A DNA stretch of 64,000 nucleotides, from the NCBI GenBank assembly GCA_963969595.1, contig OZ018409.1, positions 19,314,975 to 19,378,974 of the forward strand, in the 5' to 3' direction. This DNA comes from Neckera pumila. Its lineage: Eukaryota > Streptophyta > Bryopsida > Hypnales > Neckeraceae. Both the position numbers and the translations under genes were made by a program. Of this stretch, positions 11,460 to 25,200 are shown in pieces. The first letter of the stretch is position 1; each line of letters begins with the position of its first letter. The notes below the pieces were generated by a model that had not been told where the DNA came from, searched no databases, and worked only from the letters and a program-made list of their open reading frames with translations.

Positions 11460-14400
11460 AATTCTAGGTGTTATTGCAAACTAAGGATGTCCGGGTATCT
11501 CTCCAAAACAAAACCCCAAGCAATTCGTAACTCAAATTTTTTAATCTCCCTTTCCGGATAACACTAATTTTTGGATTCCAATCCGGATCTGTCCTTGTCC
11601 GGAATCCGGATACTCTCAACCAAAACTCTAGTTTTCTGTACCCCTGTTTTACTGTTAGGGGGTCCATTGTTGGTTTTAAAGAGGGACAGGGACTCACCAC
11701 TCGTAGTTCAAATACTCACACACATAAAAATCCACACAACTTTCTTCCGGTGTTGTAGCAAAGAAGAGGCAGACAATAATCCTCGCAGCTCCCCGGATGA
11801 TCTTTCCGGAAAGTAGGTCACTCAGAATCAACTTTCTACTCCTTCACTACAACGACAGATCAAGCACCTGGAACTGGTAGTGAAGCATCTATTCTAGACT
11901 CTTAGACTAATCCAATAGTTGGCAGGCCTTCCGGTGGTGGGGAATATTCCGTTGGCAGTTGCTTATCTCCGCACAAAGCCCTTCCTAGGTTCTGGACGAG
12001 CATCCACTCCACTTTTCCGGATCACTATTCCAGCGGTTTAAAAAGCATGGTGCACTATTCCTCTTTCACAGATCCAAAACTCTCACAAACACCCATTATC
12101 GATCAAACCCAATTGACTTAGATCCGGACTCCTCCTCACCCGTCTTCCTTACACTTCAACACTCTTGCAAACAGTCTTACTCATGCACATAGTCGGATCC
12201 AGAAATATCCACAAGTGGTCTCAGATTAAAGAAAGCAAAAGAATTTAAGCAAAATGCACTCTAATGGGCTGGAATGGAATGAGAGGGCAACAAGCTTGCC
12301 CTCCCTTTAAAACTCAAACTAAAAAGGAAAAAAGCAAAAAGGGCACACCCGGAAATCAGGGTGGCCAATTACACTAACATCCGAGATAACCGGAAAATCA
12401 AGGCCGGTGGCCTCCTAAGAATCCAGAACCGGATCCCACCTCCGGAAAACCCGAGGCGGAACGAAATCAAAAGTCACACACAAAAAACTACCAAATTAAC
12501 TACTTCCTCCTTGATTTCTTCACGCTGCTCACTGCCTTGGTCGGTGGTGACTTCACCCACATGTTCTTGGTCTGCGCCCGGGTTATGATCTGGCACCCTT
12601 GAGGCAGAGTGGCAGCATCCTCCGACTTCCTTCCGGTCTCACAGTCTTCTTCCTTACCGTCCGAGATATCTAACAAAAACTTATTTGCCTTAGGAGGAGA
12701 AACCTGCTGCATGTGTATAAATCCAGCCGGATTGGATCGGGCCGGATTCGCGATGGCACTCGAAGGTCCGGCCAAGTTACGACGAACCATTGACTTTGGT
12801 GTTGCAAAGAGTGCAGCTCCAGTTGGTTGGGCCGACTCATTATCCTGGAAAAAGGTGAGTTGCGTTCCTGGAATCAAGTCTCTCGCCTTTTTTGGAGTCA
12901 ATGCTTCCGGCACTATTACAAGAATTGCTCCCGTCCAGGCCGTCCTCACCAGAACAAATGTTCCGGTTCCCTCCTTTCCAGACATCAGGGATATACTGGA
13001 GTCATTGATCAGCATATCCTGTCCCTTCACATGATTCTCTTCCGGTACTACCTCCTTGGCCAGAGTCTGCAAGTAATTCTGGGCATCCGCGACCTTCGGG
13101 AAACCCGTTAAGTCCATTTCCCTGCCTAGATCCAATTGCCCCAATAGATGCCGCATCTCCGTCAACACCTTCTCCATCCAGGCTTGGTAGTCAATGAGTA
13201 CCCTCAACACCTTTGGTCTGGAAGGGTAAGCTTCATCCGTCAACTTGTCGGTGAAGAGCCAAGCTCTTAACACTTGCTCTGCCGGAGCTGCCACCAAGGC
13301 CGATAGATTCCGGATGAGGTTAGAAGCGTTTGCCTCTTTCGTCCTCGCTACTTCTAGTTCCCTTTCTAACTAGGCTACTTGGGATCGGAGATCAGTTTGG
13401 TCTTGCTGCAAATTCTGGATCCGGACCTCCTGCAATTTTAGTGCCCTCGGATCCGTCCTTTGCTGGATCGCATCAGCTATTTGCTCCAGTCCATTCACTC
13501 CCAATAGTTTCATGGCTCTGGTGACATATTCCGACATCTCATTGTAGATCAATCGGCACTCACTGACCCACTTAAGTCCGCGTCCCCAGAATTCCTTCAT
13601 GTACTCGTTTTCCTGATAATCAGATTGCTCTTCTTCATCCAAAATCACCTGCTTGCCTCGCGCAGCCTGATCCGTTGACTTCCGTCTCTAGATCCGCTTG
13701 TGTATCAAGGGTGGCTGCTCCGATTCCTCCTCGGCGGATTCGGCCTGGACGGTCTGCTTCAGTTGGACTTCTTCCATAAACCTGTACTTCACGGCCTCCT
13801 CTCTGTGGACGTACGCATGCAGCTCCAGTTTGTTCAAAACACCTTGCTGATGGTAGAGGTGGAAAAGATACGAGCTGAGCCGGGTGACTTTTCTGATAGT
13901 GGCACGCGAAACTAGCTTAGAGACTACATCCGCGATAAGTCTCCCCCAGTTCATAGCTCTACCTTCCATTGCCCCGAAGATGGTACTTGCAAGTGTGGAT
14001 GTAATCCGGGTCGGCTTTTCCGAATATAGAATCGGGATCAGAAATTCTAAAATTTGGCTATGCCTATCCTCGATACAGTCGTGAATATTGTATCCCTCCT
14101 TATTATGCGCCGAACCCCAAAACTTATTCTGCCCGATCCTATCGTTACGAAGAGCTAACCCGAATCCGGCCTTTCGGAACAAGTATATTTCCGCCCAAAT
14201 GTCCTCTGTCTACATCTTGGGTTGGCCCCTTACGGTCAGCTCGTACTGGTTTGGAACTTTTCCTACAAGTTCCACAATGATCTCATCACTCTTCAAACTC
14301 CAGGGGCGCCGTAACAACCGGGCGCATCCTATTGTTTCTAAGTCCTCCTCCAGGTGCTTCCATACTTCCGGGTCCTTAGAAATTGTCGGATACATCATCC

Positions 14401-14880
14401 GGATTGGTCCTGCCATAGCTCACCAACTCACTAATCTGGTGCAATTAGCACCAACCTCACCAATCTCTCCCTAGCACAATCCTAACTCACCAGACTTTCA
14501 CTCACTAAGCGTGCGTCGCAAGTCTGTGAAGACAGAGAGAGGGAAGAATGAGAAACGGGGAGCCCTTAAGTACAGAAATGATCGGCCGACTGTTCTCCAG
14601 GGGAACGGATATGTGATCGTACCCGTAACGGTACCCTAGGGTTCTAGGCCGGAAGGCTACAGGTCGTAGGCTTTCCAGATCCGTCTTCCATCCTCCGGGT
14701 TCTGTCATTCACCGGAATATTTATCCAGTTTAGCAGTTCTAGCAATCCAGGTACCAGCTGTTTCAAATTGCTTTGTAGCTGATCTGGATTCCTAGATACT
14801 AACAATAAATTCAAAAAATTAAGACTACTCTAACCTAGTTTTATCCTATTTCCTATCTATTGGAGTTTCCGTATTCCCAC
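11460..14880 (-). mobile_element. Gag-only element, copy 1 (limits approximate)
   Basis: The region is markedly different in composition from its surroundings (CCGGA-rich) and holds one minus-strand gag-like gene with about 1 kb of 3' and 0.5 kb of 5' non-coding sequence. The same layout recurs at 26.2-29.9 kb. The 3' ends share the words CAAAACAAACCCCAAG / CAAAACAAAACCCCAAG. I found no convincing LTRs, primer-binding site, protease, integrase or reverse transcriptase, so the borders are estimates from the change in composition. Confidence 0.45.
12500..14416 (-). pseudogene. Gag-like protein gene, copy 1, three in-frame stops
   Basis: One frame of 639 codons runs from ATG at 14416 to the stop at 12500, interrupted at 14210-14212, 13688-13690 and 13370-13372 and free of indels. 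It is paralogous to the gene at 27149-29299. The N-terminal part has LEEDLETIGCARLLRRPW (copy 2 LKEDLEQMGCTGFLIRPW), followed by TLASTIFGAM and SYLFHLYHQ, then a coiled stretch ending LRSQVA (copy 2 LSSQVA) and a basic tail KSRRK. At the first stop, copy 2 has tryptophan (PKKW versus PKM-stop), so TGG became TAG. I do not know the function; the layout suggests a nucleic-acid-binding structural protein of a retroelement. Confidence 0.7.
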
Positions 14881-15516
14881 ACCGTGTCTGCCTAAGTATG
14901 CCTGACGTCACACTGCAAACTGGGGTTCTGCCAAAAGTGATGAGAAAATGTTTTTTAGGGTTCCGTATACTAGAGCATGTCCAAAACAAGGTAACCTAGA
15001 AATCAAGTCCGGGACTTCACTGAATAGCATTTCATCAATTTTGCTTTCTAGGATTGAAGCGGACTTCCACCTCCGTTAGTGGATTACCTAGTTGCTGTGA
15101 GGCACACTCCTACGCACGCATTTTAGGATTTCAGATATTCTAGCCATCGCGCACTAAGTAGGGTTCCCGTAAATTTATATTATTCTCAATTCAATAGAGC
15201 GGAAGTCCAGGAAAGCATGTGACGGCCCAAGGAGGTGATTCCAAAACTTCTCTGTGTCGGCAGGGTTTCCAATCCATCGAAAACTAACGGAAGAAGAAGG
15301 TACGCATTTCAAAATCTATATAGAAAATGTATGTTTTCTTTCCGAAGTTAATCTTACTCACTCAATTTTTTGCTTCATAATTTGCTATAATCGAAACCCT
15401 ACTTCAAACGTTCACTACACTGCCGGTAACCCAAAGCCAATTCTTTTGTAACCCTAATTCTTGTATGTAATTCTCCCTGTTGTAGACGCTGCTCCTCACA
15501 CCCGTCGACATATACT
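14881..15516. other. Non-coding stretch upstream of Tnp2
   Basis: I see no gene. This is the interval between the gag-only element and the first Tnp2 exon, and so the place where the Tnp2 promoter would be. No CACTA-type terminus is recognisable in it. Confidence 0.35.
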
Positions 15517-18500
15517 ATGGACAATTGGTTTTCACTATTGGCCATGGCGCTCAATGCATTGGAGAGGTCCCGTGCAAATGAAAAATTTGTGGATTGCTAC
15601 AAGTGTCCCTGCACTCACTACAAGGGTGGTGGAAGGCCGATTCTAAGAGTGAAAATCGAATCGCATTTAAAATCTAACGGAAGAGATCCTACTCTTACAT
15701 ATTCTATGCTGGTAAGCTCCCCTCTTCATCTTCTAAATTCACCTTTTGTTTTCTTGAACTTCTCTTCTATCTTACAACAATTGTATAGCAATGCAATGTT
15801 AGAACATAATTCTTAGAATTTCTATAGTTGATATGAACCTCTTTTTCCTGAGGTCCCACTACTGCCCAAATAACCCTGATATCAAAAGTGAAGGATACAT
15901 CGTGTACCACTTGAATCCTTGTCCACCAAAATTTCATTTTTAACATAGACGTCTTTGAGAGTACTCATTACACCGTTTGAGATACAGAACCTAACTTCCA
16001 CATTTCTTATTCATCTGGATATTCATTCATCAATTCCAAATGATTCAATGCTTGTTGAAGTAGAAGAACCAAATGCTGTAAACGTCATTGAATATTTGAA
16101 TACAAAATAACGTTTTCCTTCAATAAACTCAAGGAGATCACTATCGGGTTTTTAGAAAACTACGTGAGTTAAAAGATAGGGTCCATTTAATTCAAAGTGG
16201 AGAAATTTCATATAATATGTAGGGCTACTATAGGGTCCATGAAATGCTATATACTCTATTATATATAAATTAGGGTATATAAAAACATCATGTAGTAGGA
16301 ATTTTTATTAATAAGTTAGCCTAGACATATAAAGGTTGTGCAAATTTTTCATAATACAATGAGCATAGATGTAGACAAATAATTTCATGTGGATGATAAA
16401 ATGGACAGTCAAAAAAATGTAGAATGAAGGGTGGTTGACTAAAATTGTGCCACGATACTAGTAGTGCATATATCAAAAAAATTCAATGCAAATGTGAAAC
16501 AGTGACCACAAGTGACAGAAATTGTCACATTGCACGAATAGGGAGATTTACCTTAATAGGTTCAATGAACTAAAAATTGTACAATATGAAGGTAGAGTTT
16601 ACAGTGTGTTTAACTTCATTCTTTGAAGCCATAAATGTTAAACACACTCATAATGAATAGGATGTTCACAAGGTAATTTCAATGGGAATTTGAAGTGTTC
16701 AATGTTAAACTTATTATTAATCCCTAAAGGGTGTTTTGGAAGAGGAAAAGTCCAAAATTGCCCATTTTTCATTCTTTATCCAAAATTAAAAATTAATTAA
16801 TTTTTTAAAATTTCAACTACACAAAGTGTGTTAAACAAGTAAGGCAATGTGTGGAAAAAAATTAGCCCACTTGACCACGTGGATTGAAAGATTATAACAT
16901 TTGAAGTGAGAAATTTTCTTTTTTATTCGTGCCTGAAATACAACCAGCAAACTTTGAGCCCTCCTAGAGTAAAATTTTTTCTCTACACAAAAATGAGGTT
17001 TTTGACCATTCATACGTATATGATGTTAGGTTTATCCATGAAAAATTTCATAAGCAATTATAGTATTTAGCTTATTTTAAATCAGCCTACAATATAAGGA
17101 GGTTAAGTGCATTGGCTCACTAGTCATTTTTTGATGATTTCTTGTGCAATGAGGAAATTTTCTATTTGAATCCAAATCCAAAAAATATTTGAGACTAACG
17201 TTTGGAATTCGGTATGTGGAAAAAATTTCAAGAACTTTGACTTCACATATTGCAAGATAACAGGGGTTGAAGTACAAGAAAATGTTTATTCTTAAAGGTT
17301 AGCCACCCCAATACGGGCCCCAATATAGCTAATAAAGTTTGACTCCTCTTAGCATATGATTTAAGGACATTTTTTTCTTATAATTGCATTCCATATTTTA
17401 TTAGTTATATACATGCCAAATTTCAAAAATTGATGAGTATTTTTTGCAAAAGGTGCTCAAAAGAAGCCCAAATTGCTCAGATTGCCAAAAAAGTTCAAGG
17501 CAATATAACTTTTGTTTCGGATGCTCAATTAGAAAAAAGTATATTTTTACTAAAGGGTACATGTTCACACCTTGTTTCAGAATTTTGTGAGCAACCAACC
17601 AAAAATGACTTCATAGGATCCTACCTAGATTTTCAATTGTTCATTCAATGAACAGTTGGTCTTTAGGGATTAAAAACTACCACTTGGTTAATTGGACACT
17701 TAAATTTTATATGCAAGATAGCCTTACTTAAAAAACTGCATGAATGAATTTACAAAAACTATAGGGTATTAGAAATATGCCCCTCTTAACTTTTTATGTA
17801 AAAATACGGTCATATTAAATACAATAATTAAGGTAAATAGCCCCACATTCAATACCCTCTTAACTCAAGGGTATACCTTAAATTACAAAGAGTGATCTCC
17901 CCGGGTCAATAAATAGTAGTGCAATCATTGTTCCTCCTAATGTTCAAGAAACATTTAATCTTCATTTCACATAACACTTTTGCAAACTTCTGGACGAATC
18001 TTCGGCTCATTAGTCAACCATTTCTAATGTGCTCCTCGTGTTGTTTGTGCAGCCAGAAGACACAGACGTCACAAACTTCAACTTCCAGGACATTGGACAG
18101 TCCAATGAAGGAGTACAGGACGACATCCCTGTACCACCGGATGAAGCATTGGACAAGGAATTTGACTTTGAAAAAATGGCCAGAGATTGGTTTGAAGGGG
18201 TTGATGAACAAAGGGAAAGTTTTTTTTCCAAACAATACTTACCGGAAGACAAAAACAAGGAGAACGTGCAAGGCAACAAAAGTACACCTGATTCGAACAT
18301 GCAAGAGTGGCTGAAACAAAGTCAAGTACCCTTATACAACGGCTCAAAAATATCTTCCTTGACATGTGTTCTGGCCCTCATGAACCTCGCACACCTGCAT
18401 AATGTAAGTTATTCGTTTATGGACGAGTTATTTTCATTTCTAAGGCTAGACATGCTTCCGGCCACAAACGCATTACCAAGAAGTTGAAATGAAGCCCGTG

Positions 18501-21500
18501 GATTCATAGATCAATTGGGTCTATCTTTCAATACTATTCATGCTTGCAAGAATGGGTGCGTCCTTTTTTGGAAAGATAAATCCACTTTGCAAGAATGTCC
18601 TACATGTGATTGTAGCAGATATGTTGAGGGAAGTACACCAATTCCAATTAAAGTTCTAAGACATTATTCCCTTATCCCTAGACTTCTCAGAATGTACAGG
18701 TGCCGTGACATTGCTTCCCTCCTCAGGTGGCATGAGAATAATAAGTCTATAGATGGGAAAGTACGTACTGATCTTGATAGTCTAGCATGGAATGAAGTGA
18801 AAAACATAGATAGCTCGTTTTATGAAGAGGACAGATATGTTAAACTTGGATTAGCCTTAGATGGGATGAACCCTTTTGCAGACATGTCAACTAGACACTC
18901 AACTTGGCCAGTTTTCCTTTGAATTATAACTTGCCAGGGTGGATGGTTACCAAGCGTTTCTTTGTCATGCTCTCTCTACTTATACCTGGGAAAGAGTCAG
19001 TGAAGTCCGCCAACATAGAAGTGTACTTAGAACCTCTTTTGGACAAGCTTTTGCTTCTGTGGGATGGGGTTCCCACAATTGATATGTCTGAAAGTCCACG
19101 GCAGAAAAAATTTAGGCTACGTGGGATTTTACTTTGGACAAGTTACGGTTATCCAGCGTATGGCCTGATTTCTGGTTGTGCCACAAAAAGGTACTAGGGT
19201 TGCCCAATTTGTGGTCCTAATGTAGATTCCTAGTTTCTAAGAGTCTCTGGAAAAAAAAATTCCAAGGACACCAAAGGTATCTTCTGGAAAATCACCCTTT
19301 CCGAAGAATGCGTGAACCATTCAATGGAAAAGAAGAGCTACACGGTAGACCGCAAGGGATTACAGGTTGGGAACAGCGACTGTGTGGTGAAGTGAGAGAA
19401 AGGTGGGTCAAGGCTGGGGATAAACCAGGCAGTCACAATGATCCAGTTAAACGCAATGGTGTGAAGAGGCTTTCAGCACTTTTTAGGCTACCATACTGGA
19501 AGGTAAGATTTTGGGCTACATTTTGTATTTCATTTGCATTACACATGTAGACGGTATAGATTCTTCAAATTTCATGTCATGCGCTTCACTTGAAGTTCAA
19601 AAGAGTAGTCCACAGGACATTTACTAATTGCCTCATACAAGTGGACAAGAATTTTTCATTTTTGTCGTCTAACTAATTTCAAGAGTGATGTCATTGAATG
19701 CAGCAACTTCCCATTCGACATTTGCTGGACGTCATGCACTGCGAGAGGAATGTGGCTGAAAATCTACTCAGTACGTTGCTTGGTATGAAGGACGGTCCAC
19801 CTGTACAAAACGATATGAAAGAACAAGGTTACAAAAGAGCTTGCATCTTCAGAAAGCTTCATTTCCTCAAACTAGATTTACTATTCCTCGTACACCCTAC
19901 ACTTTAAGTCCAGCAAATAAGAAGATTTTCATATACAAGCTGAAGAATTTGAAGACTCCCATTGGATACATGTCCAATTTGAAGTCCAAAATAGATGAAG
20001 ATGGAGTAACCCATGGCCTCAAAAGTCATGATTACTACATGCTAATCCAAGAAGTTCTTCCGGTTTGCCTCCGGGTTTGCTTCCAGACCAAGTTATGAAA
20101 GTAGTGTTGCAGTTGAGTCAACTTTTCAAGAAAATTTGTCAGAAGGTGCAAGACCCTAATCTCATGGAATCAATGACTAATGAAGTGGCAATTCTTATGT
20201 ATTTGCTAGAAACGAAATTCCCTCCATCATTCTTTGATCCAATGTCGCATCTAATAGTTCACTTAGTAGAAGAATTGCACATGTGTGGACCCGTCCACAA
20301 TTGTTGGATGTACCCTCTAGAGAGGTACATGAAATACATGAAAAGTTATGTTAGAAACAAAGCCAGGCCGGAGGGATGCATGGCCACAGGTACAGCTATG
20401 GAAGTGGGTCTTGGTTTGTCGACAGAGTATATTTTGGAGTGCAAGTCCACCAGGAAAAGGATGTGGGATGCTGACGAAGAACTTGGTGAAGTGGGTGAAG
20501 TTACGTGCTCAGCTCACCGCAATAGTACTCTGTCCAGTGAGGAATTGGGATGGGCACATGCCTGTGTAGTACAAAATTCGGCTTGCTTGGACAATCTCCA
20601 AGAGTAATTACCATCCCTTCCTATCTTTAGCTGCTTCAATCTTTGGGATTAGTGTAGAGGTAGGTCTCCTTATTTCAGTGTCGGAGGTACTCCTCTTAGT
20701 GTGTATTTAACTAATGCATACTGAAATGTAATATTTGCTATATTACTGTGATGAGGATTTGATGGGGGACATAATGTGTTCTTTGAAATGCAGAACTCAT
20801 AAGCGCTTGTGTCTGGAGAGGGAGGAATGCAGAGGGCTTACCGAAAAACAATTCATCCGAGGCAAAGGAAGAGAATGGAGTACCCTTCGAATTTGGACTT
20901 GATTCCAAATTTCCCAAACTGGTTAGAAAACGAGGTCACTTATGGGAATGAAGCTTTGTAGATGATGTTGTTGATTTGTCTATTCCACCTAGGGTGAGGA
21001 CAAAATCTTGTAAATCCATGAAAGCTTATGGTAAGAACTTCCATGTCGCAAGTACCGAGCTGAATTTGGTGACCACGGATTGTGGTGTGACTGTCACTTA
21101 TAAGACTGTCCAACAGAGCAGCATGTCAGATTCAAATATGATTTCCAGACCAGTGACGTACTTTGGCAATGTCATAGAAATTCTGGAGTTTGACTATGGA
21201 CAGCTCAGACCATTATCGTATGTGATTATGCGATTATTGCTGTTATGCGATTAGGTGGCACCTATATCAGGAGGACCGTCGTTGTGTCAAAAGAAGGACA
21301 AGTACGGCTTCACCTTGGTAAAACAGAACAGGCTAATGAAAAGGTCTGCAAATTCTTTTGTGTTTCCCCTCTAAGCCTCCAAAATTTTTTATTTGCAATA
21401 CACAGACAATCCAGAGTGGTCCGCAGTTATACAGACAGACCCGAGGTGCACTTGCGTATATGAGAACAACTGTTTGGAGAGAAATCAATTTGCCTTTGGT

Positions 21501-21686
21501 GAAGGGGAAATGTTATTTGGTGGAGGTAGTTCACAGTTTGAAGAATGTGAAGAAGAAGGGGGGATGGAAGACATGGACACTTTAGGGCAGCATGTGGTGG
21601 AGCAGGATGTCAGGGTGTTGGAGGCTGTTGTTGAAAGAGAAGCTTGGCAATTATTGGAAGAGGGATTAGAGGAAGAAGATGATTGA
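15517..21686 (+). pseudogene. CACTA/En-Spm Tnp2-type transposase, decayed
   Basis: Exon 1 (15517-15711) has the transposase-associated zinc-binding pattern CYKCPCTHYKGGGRP followed by SHLKSNGRDP. A donor CTG|GTAAG and an acceptor TTTGTGCAG|CCAGAAG join it in phase 0 to exon 2 at 18053. Then come LYNGSKISSL, LPATNALPRS, HACKNGC, WPVFL, YNLPGWM, LSLLIPGK, YLEPLLDKL, GCPICG, GHQRYLLENHPF and FNGKEE, the Tnp2 core. A second intron (about 19502-19701) precedes LPIRHLLDVMHCERNV. The DUF4218 part shows LKSHDY, FPPSFFDPMSHLIVHLVEEL, WMYPLERYMKYMKSYV and PEG; a DUF4216 part shows YFGNVIEILEFDY, DKYGFTLVKQNRL and NPEWSAVIQTDPR. It ends in an acidic tail. Breaks include a stop at 18485-18487, a stop at 19195, and frameshifts near 18910, 19890 and 20075. 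The gene is not functional as read. Confidence 0.85.
16721..17669. mobile_element. TTAA-family element, copy E (949 bp), in Tnp2 intron 1
   Basis: The ends TCCCTAAAGGG and CTTTAGGGA are bordered by TTAA at 16717-16720 and 17670-17673. The inside is AT-rich and has no transposase. It lies wholly within the first intron of the Tnp2 pseudogene and explains much of that intron's 2.3-kb length. Confidence 0.75.
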
Positions 21687-22237
21687 TTTCATGGAAGATG
21701 AAGAGTGAATGGAGTTTCAAGCGTTATGGTTTGTGGAACCTGTGTACATGGTCCTTAAGGTTTTTTACAGTGCAGTTGTAGGTGTAAAAAAGAATTGCAT
21801 GAATTGGCATGGATAGTGCATTTTAGTAAGTGATGTGATAACAGGAAGGCTGCGTAATAATAAAATTTCTAGACATGTTCAACTTGGAATTGAATATTAG
21901 AACCGGGGATGGTTGGTGGAAAACAATTCCCATTCCAGTGTGTATAAGCATAGAATTAAAGAGTTCCGTTGTTACATTTGATGGACTTGGAGAAGAGTGT
22001 GGTGACCCTTTTTTATTTAGCGTGGACTACTTTCAGTAGGCGGTACCTCCACTGCTTTTATGAAAATTTCATGTGGTTATGTTATTCAAGAATAGATTAA
22101 ATTATTTTTGAGGAGGTAGAAGTCACATTCAATAGAGGATTCCTTTCATGAAGGAGCATAGAAAGAGAAATGTTGTTTGAAGTTTGTGAAACTAGAAGAT
22201 TGTGGTTTAATTTTGAAACTTCTCATTATTTTGTAGA

Positions 22238-25200
22238 ATGACCGGTTCCCTGCATTTCCGTGAAGAGCATGGATTTCCCATCATCGTTGAAGAGGCCGGG
22301 GGAAGCTGTGTCTATATTGAAGTTTCAGATGTTATGGCATATTTAAATTTAAATTTAAATTTTTTGGAAAGCTTAAGTGACGAATGTCAAAATGTTAGAC
22401 CCGGTTCATATAATGCGTCGCCTATTGAAAGGGCTAACCATCTTCCCTGTGTTTGTGTCGTATTTCCTTTTCTTTTTTGGTTTTAGGGACTTAATTCATT
22501 TGTAGTAGTTGTATAGTTGTCAGAGATCTAGTTGCAGGAAACGAGAAAGGAACATATGTGCATGAGGTCATGATCTCATATGTATATGTATAAAGGAAAG
22601 AATTCAAGCGCACTGGGAGTATGAGGTGAGTTCATGAAGCAGCCTTCCACTGGTGAGCTGTTGAAATTGTAAATTGGTTTACCTACTACTTATGAGTGAA
22701 GTTCTAGGTAGCTATCAATTCAGAATGTGAATTACTGAATGTGCTAATACATGTTCTTCCCTGCTTGTGTTTTGTGTGAAGGTTGAAATGAGACGTCTTT
22801 TGAAATGTTTACGCAAACGGCCTTGTGTCTCTCCGGATACTTCCACAGACTTTGTGGCTGGAAGGAATGCATGGAGTGAGGTACAAGTTTTAAGTTATTT
22901 GTCATCATGTGTTTTAAACACAGTGGAGAGAGAGAGGGATGAGGAAGTTCGCTGTCAACTTCAACAAAGCGATCAGATAAGGTACTGAACGTCTTTTGTT
23001 GATAATTTGGTAAAGTTTTTTATTTGTTATTTTGAAATTAAGTTTGTGACGCTTGCTGCAGCAAGTGTTAAATCGGAACTGAGACGGATGCAGTTTAATT
23101 AATGTATCTAAATGTTGAAGACATTCTCACGAAGGCAGTGTGTAATCTTTTTATTTTGAAGAAGAGGCCGTCGTTCTTGAAGATGATGCCACTTTCTGAG
23201 TTCCATAAAAGGGTTGACAAATTACTGCCTAAGCAATGTAAATGAAGGTTGATATGTATATGGAGTGTCTTTTCTGTTGGTTGTCATCATTAGTTATTTG
23301 ACATTCATTGAACTGTAGTGTCATTGAGTATAGAATTTGTTGTTGTGGAAGAATGGATAGTAGGGAAGTGTATGTATTTTAATTCTCTTTGTGTTTGTTT
23401 CACAGGATATGAGTACTGCATGTACGTCATTAGTTTGAAGAGAATCGAGGAAGTCAGGTTTCAATTTGAAGAGGTCATTCAGTGTCGATGCATATTGAGA
23501 AGAGAGAGGGGCCATTTCAAGTGTGTGTGAAGGTGTCGTTGTTTTTGGAATTTCACTGACGAGGGTGAATTCATTTTGAAGCATTCACTGAAGTACGTTT
23601 AATTTGAAACGTACAGAATTTTGATCCGAATATGCTTTGTCCAGCAGCAAGTATTATTTTTTGTTCGCAGTCATGAATTGCAGTCTGGGGGATCTTTTAA
23701 TTGTGTTTCAAAAGGCCATGTTTCTTTTTGAAAGCATTGACGGCGTTTGAACAACAGGAGACTAAGCGATAAAGTCTTTGGTGGTTATAGAACTACGGAG
23801 GTCTGTGGAGTTGCATGAATGCACAAGGAACAAGTAAGAAGTGGACCATTTTGACAGTATTTTATAGAAATTCAGGAAATGTAATATTTTTTTTTTGCAT
23901 AAGGCTATGTGAAGGGTGTATGACAAGGAAATTTGATTTCATTGCAAGCTTTGTTTAATGAATTTGTCTATTACGGAGGACTACAATGAGGATGAGAGGG
24001 TTTGCAATTGCTGGATAACAGCACTTTTAGAAATAAATGAAGTTCAGCAGATTTTTAAATCTCTTTTTTAGAAATGTGCGTTTGTTAATTTCAAGGAACT
24101 TGGAAGATATAGAGTATAAGTCGGGCTTCCACAATCATTAGGCTTTAATGCAGTTGTTGATTCTCTGGTATTATGTGCTTGTTTGTGGTGTAATGCAAGG
24201 TTATGTTGGCAGAGCATTTTAGTACTACTGCTTTCAGCGGATGATTGTATGTTACTGTGAGTGGGACAACAAAGGAAGCACAGAGACCTGAAAAGTCAAA
24301 GGCCTTTTATTTCATTAGCATTTATGCAAAATTGTATATAAGATAACCCTGACTGTAAGGAACTGGAACTTCAGATTTAGCTTGTTATGTGCCAGAAAAT
24401 ATTCATTTGAAGCATATGATTTTTTGAATTCATTGATGTAGCAATTGAAGAGGTTCAAATGAGTGTTTGAAAGTGAATTGAATGAAGCCGCAACACTTGG
24501 TGCAGTGTTGAATGCAGTGCTCAAGAGTCAAGAGTAGTGTCAAAGTAGTTCCGTCATTTCCTTGTATTCAGGGTACATTGATCTATACAATTGTGAGAAC
24601 TTTCATTTGATGAGGAAAAAATTTAAGGAAAGGGAAACACAAATTTGAGGATTGAGAAGGGGGCAGAATGAAATGAGCTTGTAGAATTCGCTTAACCATG
24701 CATTGAGGGCAAATGTCGCTGGGATGGTATGTGAATAGAATGGCGAAGTACAATGAGAATAAAAGGTTTGCTGAAGAAGTAGTCAGTGAAAGCAAATGTT
24801 CATTGTGTGTGATTTTCTCAACATGTGGAATACAAGAGTGAAACTAACATGTTCTTGGTTTTGTGACAGGTTGATGCAATGAGAAGAAGTGCAATATTGG
24901 AAGATGTGGTATTTTTTCAAAGAACGCAAGCATGGAAAGGGACACAAAGCACAAGTGAAGGAAGCGGCACGTTGATGACAAGATGGGGAAGTGGACATCT
25001 GAAACGGTCTAATAGAATCGAAGGTAGGAGGAAGAAGGTGTTGAAAAGCTATTGATTTCAGTAAATAGATTTGTACAACGATTATTTATTTTGAAAATTA
25101 GTTCGTGGTCCTATGAACGTCGTAATTACAGAAGTTCAAGTCATAAGCACTTCTAAGTAGAGAAGTGAAGAACCGTTTGGAAAGTAGTAAGAAAAAAAAA

